Shown here in pieces: positions 8,600-17,853 of a stretch of DNA of 64,000 bases. The notes beneath the pieces are model-generated. The model worked only from the letters and a program-made list of their open reading frames with translations, was not told the origin of the DNA and searched no databases. Location: NCBI GenBank assembly GCA_910575835.1, contig CAJTGB010000002.1:62001-126000 (forward strand). The letters are read 5' to 3'. The stretch's first letter is position 1, and every line of letters starts with the position of its first letter. This DNA is from Lachnospiraceae bacterium. Its GTDB lineage: Bacteria; Bacillota; Clostridia; Lachnospirales; Lachnospiraceae. A program made the position numbers and the translations under genes.

Positions 8600-9001
8600 T
8601 TATAATTTTCGTCCTTTGCAGATACATAAGCTTTCAAATGTAACCTCGACCAGTGAAGTTGGATTTATGACAAAATCGGCAGATGTGATCTTATTATTAA
8701 AGAACTCAACCGATGTATCGTGGTCAAGGAATTTATTTAAGTACAGGTATTGTTCAATTTCATCCGTGAGAATAATTGCAACCCGTTTCAGGCGTTCATC
8801 AGGGAAACCATTTGCAAAATGAACGCTTTTCATCATGCGTTTTAATTTTGTCTGAGGATAGGTCTCTTGAAGCCTCTGCCTGATCAATAAGACGATTTCC
8901 TCATAGGTCTCGCCTTTTAATTGATTCAGATCATCCATTTTTATAATATTTTCATCGTGCAGGTGTCTGGCAAATGCAAATGCCTTTTCTTGTAAATCCA
9001 T
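8600..9001 (-). CDS. Unknown protein in the AgrC-like kinase operon
   Basis: 133 residues from ATG 9001, chosen because GAGGAG lies eight bases upstream; an ATG at 9022 is in frame but weaker. It is soluble, charged, and lacks a recognised motif. The middle (RLKRVAIILTDEIEQYLYLNKFLDHDTSVEFFNN) looks like helices plus a strand, and the end has CICKG. It starts 28 bp after the histidine kinase stop and is surely co-transcribed with it. It takes the place where a LytTR response regulator would be expected but has no receiver Asp or LytTR features. Confidence 0.55.
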   Translation of the reverse strand: MDLQEKAFAFARHLHDENIIKMDDLNQLKGETYEEIVLLIRQRLQETYPQTKLKRMMKSVHFANGFPDERLKRVAIILTDEIEQYLYLNKFLDHDTSVEFFNNKITSADFVINPTSLVEVTFESLCICKGRKL

Positions 9002-9028
9002 GATAATAGCTCCTCTCTGCATATGTTG

Positions 9029-10324
9029 TCATTCCTTTTTGTCAGTAAGTTCTATATGTTGTATGAAATAGTTGCATTTCATTGTCGTTTCCAATAGTAC
9101 ATTGTCATAAGAACTGATGATTTTCTGGGCGTTCCAAAGCCCGATTCCTTGATGCCCGGCTTTTGTGCTAAAGCCTTTTCGCTTTAAGTTATGCAGCATT
9201 ACACCGTTATCCCGAAAACTGTTGCTTATGATGATTGATACACCGGCTTTATCTTGAATAATATTTAAGCCTATTTGCGGCTGTTCTGTCTCCAATGTGG
9301 CTTCAATTGCATTGTCTAAAAAGATTCCCAGTATTCTGGCAAGGTCTACCGTGTCTATCAGAAAACTTTCCACTTTGCCGGGAATATCAATGGTGATATC
9401 GATCCCCAATTCATGGGCGTAAATCATTTTTACGGAGAGCAGGCTTTTGATTTCTAATACACCGATGTTGCTAAGCTGGTTTAGCTTATAATCTCCCTTC
9501 GTAATCAGATTCTTCGTTGGAAAGATTTTGCTTTCAAAAAAGAATTTTAATCTATCCATATCACCATCTTCAATATAACCAGAAAGAGAGAGCAGAATAT
9601 TAACATAATCATGCTTAAAGGAACGCAGGCCGTTATACATAGCTTCTAAATTCTGAGTGTAGCTCTGTAAGTCCTGCAGGGCTTTCTGCTTTGCTTCGGC
9701 CTGTATCTGTTCCAGATAGGAGCGGCGCATAGACAGAAGTAAAAAACACATCACAAGCAGATACCCTGAAATGTGTAAGACGTTATTGTATATCATTCTG
9801 CCGATAGAACCGTTCTGGTCTGGAATCAAATTATCAAACAGATAGATGGTTATAAGGAGCAGTAATGCAGCGTCTATCACATACCACGTCTGCGAAAGGC
9901 GCAAAATGCCTTTGCCAGATAGGAATATCTTTTTCAGCAGCTTGCCGAAAAGCAGCGTGATCCAATAAAACAGAAAAATATAAATCAAACTGACGCCGAA
10001 AGAAAAATACCACTGATTTGATAAAGGTGAGGGAATCAGTGTATAAAGAAAAATTGACAGCAAATTCTCTGTCATAACGGCAAGCACACATCCAGTCATG
10101 CCCATAAAAACATTCTGCGGTGCGGTGTCCCGGTAGGTAACCAATCCATAAATACATACCGCCGCCAGAATACCGAACAGACCGTATGGAACACAGGCGA
10201 AGAGCGTTACAGGCATTCCGGCAGCCAACAGCAGTATATAAAGCACACTAAACGCTTTGATGTTCATATGTTGGGGCCATACATTGCGAATAGCAAGGGA
10301 AAGCCGAAAAAAAGAAAGCAGCAT
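9029..10324 (-). CDS. AgrC-like sensor histidine kinase (GHKL ATPase)
   Basis: 431 residues. The N-terminal half (about 20-215) has six or so hydrophobic segments. A linker helix leads to LRSFKHDYVNILLSLSGYIEDGD with the phospho-accepting His (about 240), and a GHKL ATPase domain with an N-box (LGIFLDNAIEATLE) and a G-box (KAGHQGIGLWNAQKI). This is the layout of AgrC/ComD peptide-sensing kinases. A promoter lies at 10361-10389. Neither a response regulator nor an AgrB-like peptidase is next to it: the gene downstream is an unknown soluble protein, and divergently there is a small membrane protein. Confidence 0.88.
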   Translation of the reverse strand: MLLSFFRLSLAIRNVWPQHMNIKAFSVLYILLLAAGMPVTLFACVPYGLFGILAAVCIYGLVTYRDTAPQNVFMGMTGCVLAVMTENLLSIFLYTLIPSPLSNQWYFSFGVSLIYIFLFYWITLLFGKLLKKIFLSGKGILRLSQTWYVIDAALLLLITIYLFDNLIPDQNGSIGRMIYNNVLHISGYLLVMCFLLLSMRRSYLEQIQAEAKQKALQDLQSYTQNLEAMYNGLRSFKHDYVNILLSLSGYIEDGDMDRLKFFFESKIFPTKNLITKGDYKLNQLSNIGVLEIKSLLSVKMIYAHELGIDITIDIPGKVESFLIDTVDLARILGIFLDNAIEATLETEQPQIGLNIIQDKAGVSIIISNSFRDNGVMLHNLKRKGFSTKAGHQGIGLWNAQKIISSYDNVLLETTMKCNYFIQHIELTDKKE

Positions 10325-10360
10325 TTCAATATATTCCTTCTTACGATATTTACTTTCCTA

Positions 10361-10389
10361 ATTATACTTTATACCATTCTTTATATCAA
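10361..10389 (-). promoter_or_regulatory. Promoter of the histidine kinase operon
   Basis: On the minus strand TTGATA (10389-10384) and TATAAT (10366-10361) are 17 bp apart, 37 bp before the kinase start. Confidence 0.6.
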
Positions 10390-10410
10390 CCGTCCTTCTG
10401 CAAAAATGAC

Positions 10411-10451
10411 GAATAAGTGAGTGTTTTGTGAAAAGAAAAATGCACTTATTC
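10411..10451. promoter_or_regulatory. Inverted repeat between divergent promoters
   Basis: GAATAAGTG (10411-10419) and CACTTATTC (10443-10451) form a 9-bp inverted repeat with a 23-bp spacer, between the kinase promoter and the promoter of the small membrane protein. It is a candidate shared operator. Confidence 0.35.
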
Positions 10452-10477
10452 ATGAATTGGGGCATTTTATGACTGTT

Positions 10478-10508
10478 TTGAAAAAATAGCTGTTTTCTTT
10501 GGTATACT
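10478..10508 (+). promoter_or_regulatory. Candidate promoter for the small membrane protein
   Basis: TTGAAA (10478) and TATACT (10503) are 19 bp apart, slightly long. The start codon is 47 bp downstream. Confidence 0.4.
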
Positions 10509-10554
10509 ACCCCCATGGTAAATGAATTTATTGTTGGAAAGGAAGCAGAAAGCT

Positions 10555-10752
10555 ATGAAGCATTTATTAAAAGGGGCTGCTGTAGCAGCAGTGGTATTGA
10601 TTACTTTAATGATTATCAATATGTTTTGCAATATGCATAACATTCACTTAGACCAGACAGCGACAGGTACGATATCAGCAGTTTGTGCCATGCTGTTTTA
10701 TCATGGATTGATTAAGAATGAAAAAAATAAAGATGATGAGAATGAAAAATAA
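10555..10752 (+). CDS. Small two-segment membrane protein divergent from the AgrC-like kinase
   Basis: 65 residues from ATG 10555, chosen over ATG 10522 because GGAAAGGAAG lies about ten bases upstream. Two hydrophobic stretches (AAVAAVVLITLMIINMF and ATGTISAVCAMLFYHGL) flank a short polar loop with two Met-His pairs, and the tail is highly charged (KNEKNKDDENEK). There is no double-glycine leader and no AgrD-like Cys motif, so it is not an obvious autoinducer. Its position opposite the kinase, with a shared control region, suggests a regulatory or immunity partner; this is inference only. Confidence 0.5.
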   Translation: MKHLLKGAAVAAVVLITLMIINMFCNMHNIHLDQTATGTISAVCAMLFYHGLIKNEKNKDDENEK

Positions 10753-10772
10753 CGAATAATCATTTTACAAAC

Positions 10773-10805
10773 GCCCACCACATAAATAATGGAGTATTGG
10801 TGGGC
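10773..10805 (+). terminator. Probable terminator after the small membrane protein
   Basis: GCCCACCA and TGGTGGGC form an 8-bp stem with a 17-base loop. The following TGATTTG is only weakly T-rich. Confidence 0.4.
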
Positions 10806-10850
10806 TGATTTGCTGCGCCTGAAAAGACTTAACAAAATTTTCATACAATT

Positions 10851-10877
10851 TCAGCACTCACCCCTTGACTTGGCTAA
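10851..10877 (+). promoter_or_regulatory. Degenerate CIRCE-like element before clpB
   Basis: TCAGCACTC, nine bases, CTTGGCTAA. The left arm matches the HrcA-site arm TTAGCACTC at 8 of 9 positions. The right arm keeps only GCTAA of GAGTGCTAA. The spacing is exactly the CIRCE N9 and it overlaps the -35 box, so relict or weak HrcA control is plausible. Confidence 0.4.
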
Positions 10878-10893
10878 TAAAATGCGTTATTGT
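10865..10893 (+). promoter_or_regulatory. Candidate clpB promoter
   Basis: TTGACT (10865) and TATTGT (10888) are 17 bp apart, 56 bp before the clpB start. Confidence 0.5.
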
Positions 10894-10948
10894 TATATCG
10901 TAAATAGAACAACTACCTATTCAGCATTTTTAAAAGGAGGCTGTAACT

Positions 10949-13537
10949 ATGAATATAAATAAATTTACGCAGAAGTCTATCCAGGCAGTCCAGGACTGCG
11001 AGCGTACAGCAATGGAATACGGCAATCAGGAGATCGAGCAGGAGCATCTTCTGTATGCGCTTCTTACCCAGGACGACAGCCTGATCCTGAAGCTTATGGA
11101 GAAGATGGGGATTGACAAGGACATTATCGTGAACCGTACAGAGGAAGCATTGCGCAAGCGTACGAAGGTGCAGGGCGGGCAGCAGTTTGTGGGCCAGGAT
11201 TTGAATAAGGCGCTGATCCACGCGGAGGACGAGGCGAAGCAGATGGGAGACGAGTATGTATCGGTAGAGCATCTGTTCCTGTCTCTGATGAAGCATCCGA
11301 ATAAGGAACTTAAGACGATCTTCCGGGAAATGGGGATCAAGAGGGATGATTTTCTCAAAGCCTTGTCTACGGTCAGAGGCAATCAGCGAGTGACCAGTGA
11401 CAATCCAGAAGACACCTATGATACGCTTAATAAATACGGATCAGATCTTGTAGAGCGGGCGCGGGAGCAGAAGCTAGACCCTGTGATCGGACGTGACTCG
11501 GAGATCCGCAATGTGATCCGGATCCTTTCCAGGAAGACGAAGAATAATCCGGTCCTCATAGGGGAGCCGGGCGTCGGCAAGACGGCGGTCGTGGAAGGTC
11601 TGGCGCAGAGGATCGTCCGCGGCGACGTGCCGGAAGGTCTTAAGGATAAGACCATATTTTCATTGGATATGGGCGCCCTGGTGGCAGGAGCCAAATACCG
11701 CGGAGAATTCGAAGAACGTCTGAAAGCAGTGCTTGAGGATGTGAAGAACAGCGACGGGAGGATCATTCTCTTTATCGACGAGCTTCATACGATCGTAGGC
11801 GCAGGCAAGACAGACGGGGCCATGGATGCGGGCAATATGCTGAAGCCTATGCTCGCAAGAGGAGAGCTTCACTGTATCGGTGCGACGACGCTGGATGAAT
11901 ACCGTCAGTATATCGAGAAGGACGCGGCCTTAGAGCGCCGTTTCCAGCCGGTTATGGTAGAGGAGCCGACGGTGGAAGACGCAATCTCTATATTACGGGG
12001 ATTAAAGGAGCGATATGAGGTCTTTCATGGCGTGAAGATCACGGACAGCGCGCTGGTTGCGGCTGCCACACTGTCACAGCGCTACATTTCAGACCGTTTT
12101 CTGCCGGATAAGGCGATCGATCTGGTGGACGAGGCGTGTGCGCTGATCAAGACGGAGCTTGATTCCATGCCGGCGGAATTGGATGAGCTGCAGAGGAAGA
12201 TCATGCAGATGGAGATCGAGGAGGCGGCGCTTAAGAAGGAGGACGACCGTTTAAGCAGAGAACGTCTGGAACATCTGCAGCAGGAGTTGGCAGAGTACAG
12301 GGAAGAATTTGCCGGAAAGAAGGCGCAGTGGGACAATGAGAAGGTCGATGTGGAGCGTGTGCAGAAGATCCGGGAAGAGATCGAGCAGGTGAATAAGGAT
12401 ATTGAGAAGGCCCAGCAGTCTTACGACCTGAATAGAGCAGCGGAGCTGCAGTACGGAAGGCTGCCGCAGCTTTTGAAGCAGTTAGAAGAGCAGGAAGCTA
12501 AGGTGAAAGATGAAGACAAGTCTCTGGTGCATGAGAGCGTGACGGATGATGAGATCGGCAAGATCGTGTCGCGCTGGACTGGTATTCCGGTTACGAAGCT
12601 CAACGAGAGTGAGCGGAGCAAGACCCTTCATCTGGCGGAGGAGCTTCATAAGCGTGTGATCGGCCAGGACGAAGGAGTAGAATTGGTAACGGAAGCCATC
12701 ATCCGCTCCAAGGCGGGGATCAAGGATCCGACCAAGCCGATCGGTTCCTTCCTGTTCCTTGGTCCTACGGGCGTGGGGAAGACGGAGCTTGCAAAAGCGC
12801 TTGCCGAGAATCTGTTTGATGATGAGAGCAACATGGTCCGTATCGATATGAGCGAGTATATGGAGAAATATTCGGTATCCAGGCTGATCGGAGCGCCTCC
12901 GGGATATGTGGGATATGATGAAGGCGGACAACTGACGGAAGCGGTCCGCAGGAAGCCTTATTCGGTCGTGCTCTTTGACGAGGTGGAGAAGGCCCACCCG
13001 GATGTGTTCAATGTCCTTCTGCAGGTGTTGGATGACGGGCGGATCACAGATTCCCAGGGACGCACGGTGGATTTCAAGAATACGATCCTGATCATGACCT
13101 CGAATATCGGTTCATCCTATCTGTTAGACGGAATTGACGAGCAGGGCAATATCAGCGAAGAGAGTCAGAAGCTTGTGATGGATGATCTGCGGGCGCATTT
13201 CAGACCGGAATTCCTGAACCGTCTGGATGAGATGATCCTGTTCAAGCCGCTGACGAAAGGAAATATTTACGGCATTATTGACTTACTGGTGGCGGATGTG
13301 AACAAACGGCTGGCAGACCGGGAGATCTCGATCGCGCTTACGGAAGAGGCGAAGAATTATGTGGTGGAGGGCGGCTATGACCCGACCTACGGAGCAAGAC
13401 CTCTGAAGCGGTATCTGCAGAAGAATGTGGAGACCCTTGCCGCGCGGCTGATGCTTAAGGGCGACGTGGGTGCACAGGATACGATTCTGATCGATGTTGC
13501 GGACGGGAAGCTTACAGCCTGTACGGGTGTAAAATAA
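10949..13537 (+). CDS. clpB: ATP-dependent disaggregase ClpB
   Basis: 862 residues, full length for ClpB. It has a Clp N-domain (1-145), a first AAA module with GEPGVGKTA and IDELHT, the ClpB-specific coiled-coil middle domain (about 400-525, rich in Glu/Lys/Gln), and a second AAA module with [20 protein letters not shown] and the C-terminal D2 lid. With DnaK it pulls proteins out of aggregates after heat stress. AAAGGAGG precedes the ATG. The middle domain and the lack of a ClpP-binding loop rule out ClpA/ClpC. Control may be through the CIRCE-like site upstream. Confidence 0.97.
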   Translation: MNINKFTQKSIQAVQDCERTAMEYGNQEIEQEHLLYALLTQDDSLILKLMEKMGIDKDIIVNRTEEALRKRTKVQGGQQFVGQDLNKALIHAEDEAKQMGDEYVSVEHLFLSLMKHPNKELKTIFREMGIKRDDFLKALSTVRGNQRVTSDNPEDTYDTLNKYGSDLVERAREQKLDPVIGRDSEIRNVIRILSRKTKNNPVLIGEPGVGKTAVVEGLAQRIVRGDVPEGLKDKTIFSLDMGALVAGAKYRGEFEERLKAVLEDVKNSDGRIILFIDELHTIVGAGKTDGAMDAGNMLKPMLARGELHCIGATTLDEYRQYIEKDAALERRFQPVMVEEPTVEDAISILRGLKERYEVFHGVKITDSALVAAATLSQRYISDRFLPDKAIDLVDEACALIKTELDSMPAELDELQRKIMQMEIEEAALKKEDDRLSRERLEHLQQELAEYREEFAGKKAQWDNEKVDVERVQKIREEIEQVNKDIEKAQQSYDLNRAAELQYGRLPQLLKQLEEQEAKVKDEDKSLVHESVTDDEIGKIVSRWTGIPVTKLNESERSKTLHLAEELHKRVIGQDEGVELVTEAIIRSKAGIKDPTKPIGSFLFLGPTGVGKTELAKALAENLFDDESNMVRIDMSEYMEKYSVSRLIGAPPGYVGYDEGGQLTEAVRRKPYSVVLFDEVEKAHPDVFNVLLQVLDDGRITDSQGRTVDFKNTILIMTSNIGSSYLLDGIDEQGNISEESQKLVMDDLRAHFRPEFLNRLDEMILFKPLTKGNIYGIIDLLVADVNKRLADREISIALTEEAKNYVVEGGYDPTYGARPLKRYLQKNVETLAARLMLKGDVGAQDTILIDVADGKLTACTGVK

Positions 13538-13576
13538 TGATACTTTTTCGGGAAACGATTCCAGAGGGAGATGCAC

Positions 13577-13605
13577 TTGTAAAAAAACGATAGCTGGAAT
13601 ATAAT
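13577..13605 (+). promoter_or_regulatory. Promoter of the second AAA/PD-(D/E)XK gene
   Basis: TTGTAA (13577) and TATAAT (13600) with 17-bp spacing, 53 bp before the chosen start. Confidence 0.5.
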
Positions 13606-13657
13606 TATACTCAGGAAGCGGATGAGTCATCAACAGTGTAAAAGAAAGGTGTATCTT

Positions 13658-15211
13658 ATGAAATGTTTTAATACGGCGGGAGTGTGTATTCCAAAGATCA
13701 ATTACATGGCAGATACATCGGCGGTGATTGAGCAGATTATTGCCCGTTATGTGTCGCCCGGAAAGTATTTTACAATAGACCGTCCAAGACAATGCGGGAA
13801 AACGACGACGTTATATCTCTTAGAAGAGCAGTTGAAAAATGACTATATTGTGTTAAGCTTAAGTTTTGAATCCGCAGACGAACTATTCGTTTCGCTTTAT
13901 ACACTGGCCGCGGGATTCATTCGTAAGACTGCGCGGATCTTGAAGGCACAGGGGATAGAAGGAGCTATACTCAATGACTGGCAGCAGCCCATATCACAGG
14001 AGTTCCCTTTTGATGATCTGGGACAGAGGATCACAGAACTTTGCATGAGCTGCGGCCGGGATGTCATTCTGATGATCGATGAAGTAGACAAGAGTTCGGA
14101 CAATCAGATTTTCCTGTCCTTCCTGGGGCTCCTCAGAGAAAAATATCTGGAGCAGATGAAGGGGAAGGATCAGACTTTCAGATCGGTGATACTTGCCGGT
14201 GTATACGATATAAAGAATCTGAAACTCAAGCTCCATCCGGGTGCGGAACCCAAATACAACAGCCCATGGAATGTCGCGGCTGACTTTGATCTGGATATCA
14301 ATTTTTCTCCGGACGAGATTGCCTCGATGATCAGGGATTATGAAAATGACTGGAATATGGGGATCGATATTGCCTGGATGAGCAGTATCTTATATGAATA
14401 TACGTCCGGCTATCCATTCCTGGTATCCAGGCTGTGCCAGATTATGGCGCAGAACGGTCGGGAGGGGTGGAGCCGGGAGGGGTTCCAAGGTGCGGTCCGG
14501 GAACTGTTGAAAGCGCCCAATGCATTATTTGACGATATGAGTAAGAAGCTTGCAGAATATCCTGAACTAAAAGAGATGATCCATAGCATTCTGTTTCAGG
14601 GGAAAAAATATGCCTACGAGATCGAAAACCACAAGGTCAATATAGGGAAGATGTTCGGGTTTCTGGCCGAAAAACAGGGAATGGTCAGCGTCTCTAACAG
14701 AATTTTTGAGATGAAACTATATAATCTTCTGAGCTCTGAAAATGAGACAGACAGCAGGATTTTTACAGTTGCCGATATGGAGAAGAATCAGTTTGTCAAA
14801 GACGGCATCCTCCATATGGAGCTGGTAATGCAGAAATTCTGTGAATATTTTGAAGAGATCTATGCAGATGCAGACGACAGATTTATCGAGGAGAACGGAA
14901 GAAGAATATTCCTGATGTTCTTAAAACCGATCATCAACGGAAGCGGGAATTACTATATCGAGGCCAGAACACGTAATATGAAGCGGACGGATATCATTAT
15001 TGATTACAAAGGCATTCAAAGTATTGTCGAGCTCAAGATCTGGCATGGACAGGAATACAACCGGCGCGGTGAAGCGCAACTGGCGGAATATCTGGAATAT
15101 TATCATCTGAAAAAGGGATACATGCTCAGTTTTAATTTTAATCAGAGCAAGAAGACCGGGATGCGGCAGATTAAATTAGACGGCAAGCTGCTGATAGAAG
15201 CGGTCGTATAA
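13658..15211 (+). CDS. AAA-like ATPase with C-terminal PD-(D/E)XK nuclease domain
   Basis: 517 residues from ATG 13658, chosen because AAAGAAAGG lies about eight bases upstream. The N-terminus FNTAGVCIPKINYMAD leads into a Walker A variant RPRQCGKTTT (about 41-50), and LMIDEVD (about 137-143) is Walker B. The C-terminal domain (about 420-517) has RTDIIIDYKGIQSIVELKIW, the D...ExK nuclease core, then IWHGQEYNRRGEAQLAEYL and GYMLSFNFN. It is a clear paralogue of the 40834 gene along its whole length; both end in IEAVV. Role unknown. Its own promoter and a hairpin at the end suggest a single-gene unit. Confidence 0.8.
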   Translation: MKCFNTAGVCIPKINYMADTSAVIEQIIARYVSPGKYFTIDRPRQCGKTTTLYLLEEQLKNDYIVLSLSFESADELFVSLYTLAAGFIRKTARILKAQGIEGAILNDWQQPISQEFPFDDLGQRITELCMSCGRDVILMIDEVDKSSDNQIFLSFLGLLREKYLEQMKGKDQTFRSVILAGVYDIKNLKLKLHPGAEPKYNSPWNVAADFDLDINFSPDEIASMIRDYENDWNMGIDIAWMSSILYEYTSGYPFLVSRLCQIMAQNGREGWSREGFQGAVRELLKAPNALFDDMSKKLAEYPELKEMIHSILFQGKKYAYEIENHKVNIGKMFGFLAEKQGMVSVSNRIFEMKLYNLLSSENETDSRIFTVADMEKNQFVKDGILHMELVMQKFCEYFEEIYADADDRFIEENGRRIFLMFLKPIINGSGNYYIEARTRNMKRTDIIIDYKGIQSIVELKIWHGQEYNRRGEAQLAEYLEYYHLKKGYMLSFNFNQSKKTGMRQIKLDGKLLIEAVV

Positions 15212-15219
15212 GAGGATGG

Positions 15220-15241
15220 CGGCGCAGTGTATACTGCGCCG
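15220..15241 (+). terminator. Hairpin after the second AAA gene
   Basis: CGGCGCAGTGTATACTGCGCCG is a near-perfect palindrome nine bases after the stop codon. T-content downstream is low. Confidence 0.45.
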
Positions 15242-15330
15242 TTGATGTATCAGCGAATCGTAGCTGTGTAGTGCAAACGAGCCGGATCTGTGTTATGATT
15301 GGAACAAATTTGTGTCAGGAGGCGGAAAGT

Positions 15331-16548
15331 GTGTCAGTCATATTTCATATAGATGTGAATTCTGCTTACCTTAGCTGGACGGCGGCAGAACAACTGAAAA
15401 ACGGTGCGAAGAGAGACTTAAGACAGATTCCGTCCATTATCGGAGGAGATCAGAAGTCACGGCATGGTGTTGTGCTTGCGAAGTCGATCCCGGCGAAGAA
15501 GTACGGCATCCGTACAGGGGAGCCTGTCGTGAATGCCTTCCGCAAGTGCCCGGGACTTGTGATGGAGCCGCCGGATCACAAGTTGTACAGGCAGTACAGC
15601 GACAGGCTTATGGATTTCCTGAGGGAATATACCCGGGTGGGTACGGCAAGAGGTCAGGAAGAATATACGGCCAGCATTGAGCAGGTAAGTGTGGACGAAT
15701 GTTATGTGGACGTCACTGAATTCGTGAAGCGTTACAGTTCGCCGGTCGACGGTGCGATGGAGATTAAGAATGAAGTCTGCCGAAGATATGGATTTACGGT
15801 CAATGTAGGGATCTCGAGCAATAAGCTTCTGGCGAAGATGGCGTCGGATTTCGAGAAGCCTAACAAGGTACATACATTATTTCCCGAAGAAATACAGGTG
15901 AAAATGTGGCCGCTGCCTGTATCTGAACTCTATATGGCGGGGCATTCCAGTGTAGAGATACTGCAGAAGCTTGATATCCATACCATCGGAGATCTGGCGC
16001 GTATGGATCCGAAGCTTATAGAACTGCATCTGAAGAGCCACGGCAGGAAACTGTGGGAATTCGCCAATGGTATCGGAAGCGACGTGGTTGAGGCTGAGCC
16101 GGCGGAGGCGAAAGGGATCGGGAATTCTACAACTTTATCTCAGGATGCGGTCTCTGAAGAAGAGGCGAAAGAGGTGTTGCGAGTTCTTGCCGCCAGCGTC
16201 GGCAGAAGGCTTCGAAGGGCGGGACAGAAGGCGAAGATGCTGAGTGTGGAGATCAAGTACCATACTTTCGAGAGCGTGTCCCATCAGAGGCAGCTTGGCA
16301 GGGCAACGAACCAGGATCAGGATATCTATGAGGAAGCGAAAGTATTGTTCCGGGAATTATGGGACGGCACGCCTGTCCGTCTTCTGGGTATCCGAAGCTC
16401 GAAGCTTGTCCAGGAGGACGAACCGGAGCAGCTAAGCCTGTTTGACCCGCAGTTTCAGCCGGATCCGAAGCGGGAGAAGCTTAACCAGGCGCTTGCGAAG
16501 GTGCGGGGGAAGTACGGAGACAGGATTGTCAGGAAAGGGATGTCTTGA
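15331..16548 (+). CDS. dinB: Y-family DNA polymerase (Pol IV type)
   Basis: 405 residues from GTG 15331, selected because AGGAGG sits seven bases upstream; earlier in-frame starts lack one. HIDVNSAYLSW at the N-terminus and VSVDECYVDVTEF supply the catalytic acidic residues. VNVGISSNKLLAKMASDFEKP is the palm signature of DinB-type polymerases, followed by a little-finger domain. EQLSLFD near the C-terminus fits the QL[SD]LF sliding-clamp motif. It performs error-prone lesion bypass. A terminator follows. Confidence 0.88.
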   Translation: MSVIFHIDVNSAYLSWTAAEQLKNGAKRDLRQIPSIIGGDQKSRHGVVLAKSIPAKKYGIRTGEPVVNAFRKCPGLVMEPPDHKLYRQYSDRLMDFLREYTRVGTARGQEEYTASIEQVSVDECYVDVTEFVKRYSSPVDGAMEIKNEVCRRYGFTVNVGISSNKLLAKMASDFEKPNKVHTLFPEEIQVKMWPLPVSELYMAGHSSVEILQKLDIHTIGDLARMDPKLIELHLKSHGRKLWEFANGIGSDVVEAEPAEAKGIGNSTTLSQDAVSEEEAKEVLRVLAASVGRRLRRAGQKAKMLSVEIKYHTFESVSHQRQLGRATNQDQDIYEEAKVLFRELWDGTPVRLLGIRSSKLVQEDEPEQLSLFDPQFQPDPKREKLNQALAKVRGKYGDRIVRKGMS

Positions 16549-16581
16549 CAAAGAGATAATTACTGGATATACTAATAATCA

Positions 16582-16630
16582 GAAGAGCAGCTGCGAATTA
16601 TATTTTTATAGTTTGCAGCTGTTCTTTTTG
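16582..16630 (+). terminator. Rho-independent terminator of dinB
   Basis: GAAGAGCAGCTGC pairs with GCAGCTGTTCTT around an AT-rich loop, followed by TTTTG. Confidence 0.7.
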
Positions 16631-16683
16631 AGCTAGAAGAGATTGAATAGCAGGTATTAGTTATGAGACGGGAGGTAACTGTG

Positions 16684-17544
16684 ATGAAGAGTGTTAAATG
16701 GAAAGAATTAGGGATAGATATTCTGGTCGACATTGCGGCGAGCATGCTGATCGCCGTAGGGATCTATAATTTTGCGCTGAATGCGAATTTTCCGGTGGCA
16801 GGGTTCTCGGGAATTGCGATCGTTCTCTACCATCTGTTCGGGCTTCCGGTCGGTGCGGGGACGCTTCTTTTGAATGTGCCGGTTTCCATCTTCTGTTATA
16901 AGTTCCTTGGCAGAACGTTTTTCCTTAAATCCATCAAGACGATGATCATATCTTCGGTATTTATGGATTATGTTGCGCCGATGTTTCCGGTGTATGACGG
17001 AAACCGGCTGCTTGCCGCGCTCTGTATGGGGATATTGAGCGGCGCGGGCTATGCGGTCGTATTCATGCGTGGTTCATCTACGGGAGGGCAGGACTTTATC
17101 AGTATGTCGATTAAGAAGGTGAAGCCTCATATCACGCTTGGAATCATTACTTTTATCCTGGATGTGTCGACGATCGTGCTGGGAAGCGTGCTTGTGTTCA
17201 AGGACATTGACGGATTCATCTACGGTGTGATCGTGACTTATCTGATGGCGATCGTGATGGACCGGATTCTGTATGGAATCGATGAGGGCAAGATGACGCT
17301 GATCGTGACGGAGCACGGCTCGCAGGTTGCGGAATGCATCGACGAGTATTCGGGAAGAGGGTCTACGATCCTGAAGGGAATGGGGAGCTATTCCAAGCAG
17401 CACAAGGATGTAGTGATGTGTGCGTGCAATAATAAGCAGATGTATACGATTAAGAAGCTGGTGAGGCAGATCGATCCGAAGGCATTTACGATTATTATGG
17501 AATCTAATGAGGTTGTGGGGGAAGGCTTCAAGGAAGATGTGTAG
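16684..17544 (+). CDS. YitT-family membrane protein with DUF2179 domain
   Basis: 286 residues from ATG 16684 with GGAGG eight bases upstream. Five or six membrane segments in the first about 200 residues contain the family features NFPVAGFSGIA and RGSSTGGQDFI. The soluble C-terminal DUF2179 domain (about 205-280) has GRGSTILKGMGSYSKQHKDVVMC and ends with the VVGEGF signature. The family is widespread in Firmicutes and probably transports a small molecule, but the substrate is not known. No partner gene is adjacent. Confidence 0.9.
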   Translation: MKSVKWKELGIDILVDIAASMLIAVGIYNFALNANFPVAGFSGIAIVLYHLFGLPVGAGTLLLNVPVSIFCYKFLGRTFFLKSIKTMIISSVFMDYVAPMFPVYDGNRLLAALCMGILSGAGYAVVFMRGSSTGGQDFISMSIKKVKPHITLGIITFILDVSTIVLGSVLVFKDIDGFIYGVIVTYLMAIVMDRILYGIDEGKMTLIVTEHGSQVAECIDEYSGRGSTILKGMGSYSKQHKDVVMCACNNKQMYTIKKLVRQIDPKAFTIIMESNEVVGEGFKEDV

Positions 17545-17613
17545 GCATTGGTAACAGTTCAGACAGGTCTGCGCATTCACTGCGCTGACCGTGCCATAGA
17601 ATAGAGCATGAAA

Positions 17614-17690
17614 GCATCCGGTCCATCGCGAAGCGATTGGTAATGACCGGATGCCTGTAACAGTGAAGGTATCAGAACTGTTACAGGCAT
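17614..17690. other. Two abutting strong hairpins sharing a junction
   Basis: GCATCCGGTC (17614-17623) pairs with GACCGGATGC (17645-17654), and its loop holds a further small stem ATCGC/GCGAT. ATGCCTGTAACAGT (17651-17664) pairs perfectly with ACTGTTACAGGCAT (17677-17690). The ATGC at 17651-17654 belongs to both stems, so they compete at the junction. Neither is followed by a T-run. They lie in the 309-bp gap between the YitT gene and the molybdenum cluster. Confidence 0.6.
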
Positions 17691-17750
17691 TGTGCTGAAT
17701 TATTTGATTTATAAATATATATTATTGACATATTTGTTAAAATGTGATAA

Positions 17751-17770
17751 TTTATTATTACAATAATAAA
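17751..17770. promoter_or_regulatory. AT-rich inverted repeat before the molybdenum cluster
   Basis: TTTATTAT-TACA-ATAATAAA, a perfect 8-bp palindrome 84 bp before the first molybdenum gene. A possible -35 (TTGACA, 17725) lies just upstream. It may be an operator; it is not the same sequence as the 24-bp palindromes at 18771 and 22936. Confidence 0.3.
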
Positions 17771-17853
17771 ATATGTTACAATCATTTGTATAAGTATCAG
17801 GCCATTCACTCATAGGTAATGGCAGTTATATTTTGCAGAAGGAAGAGACAGAT

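Noticed and set aside
17614-17853. Possible molybdenum-cofactor riboswitch before the molybdenum cluster.
   Set aside because: The hairpins present do not show the expected multi-stem core of the Moco RNA motif and end about 160 bp before the gene.
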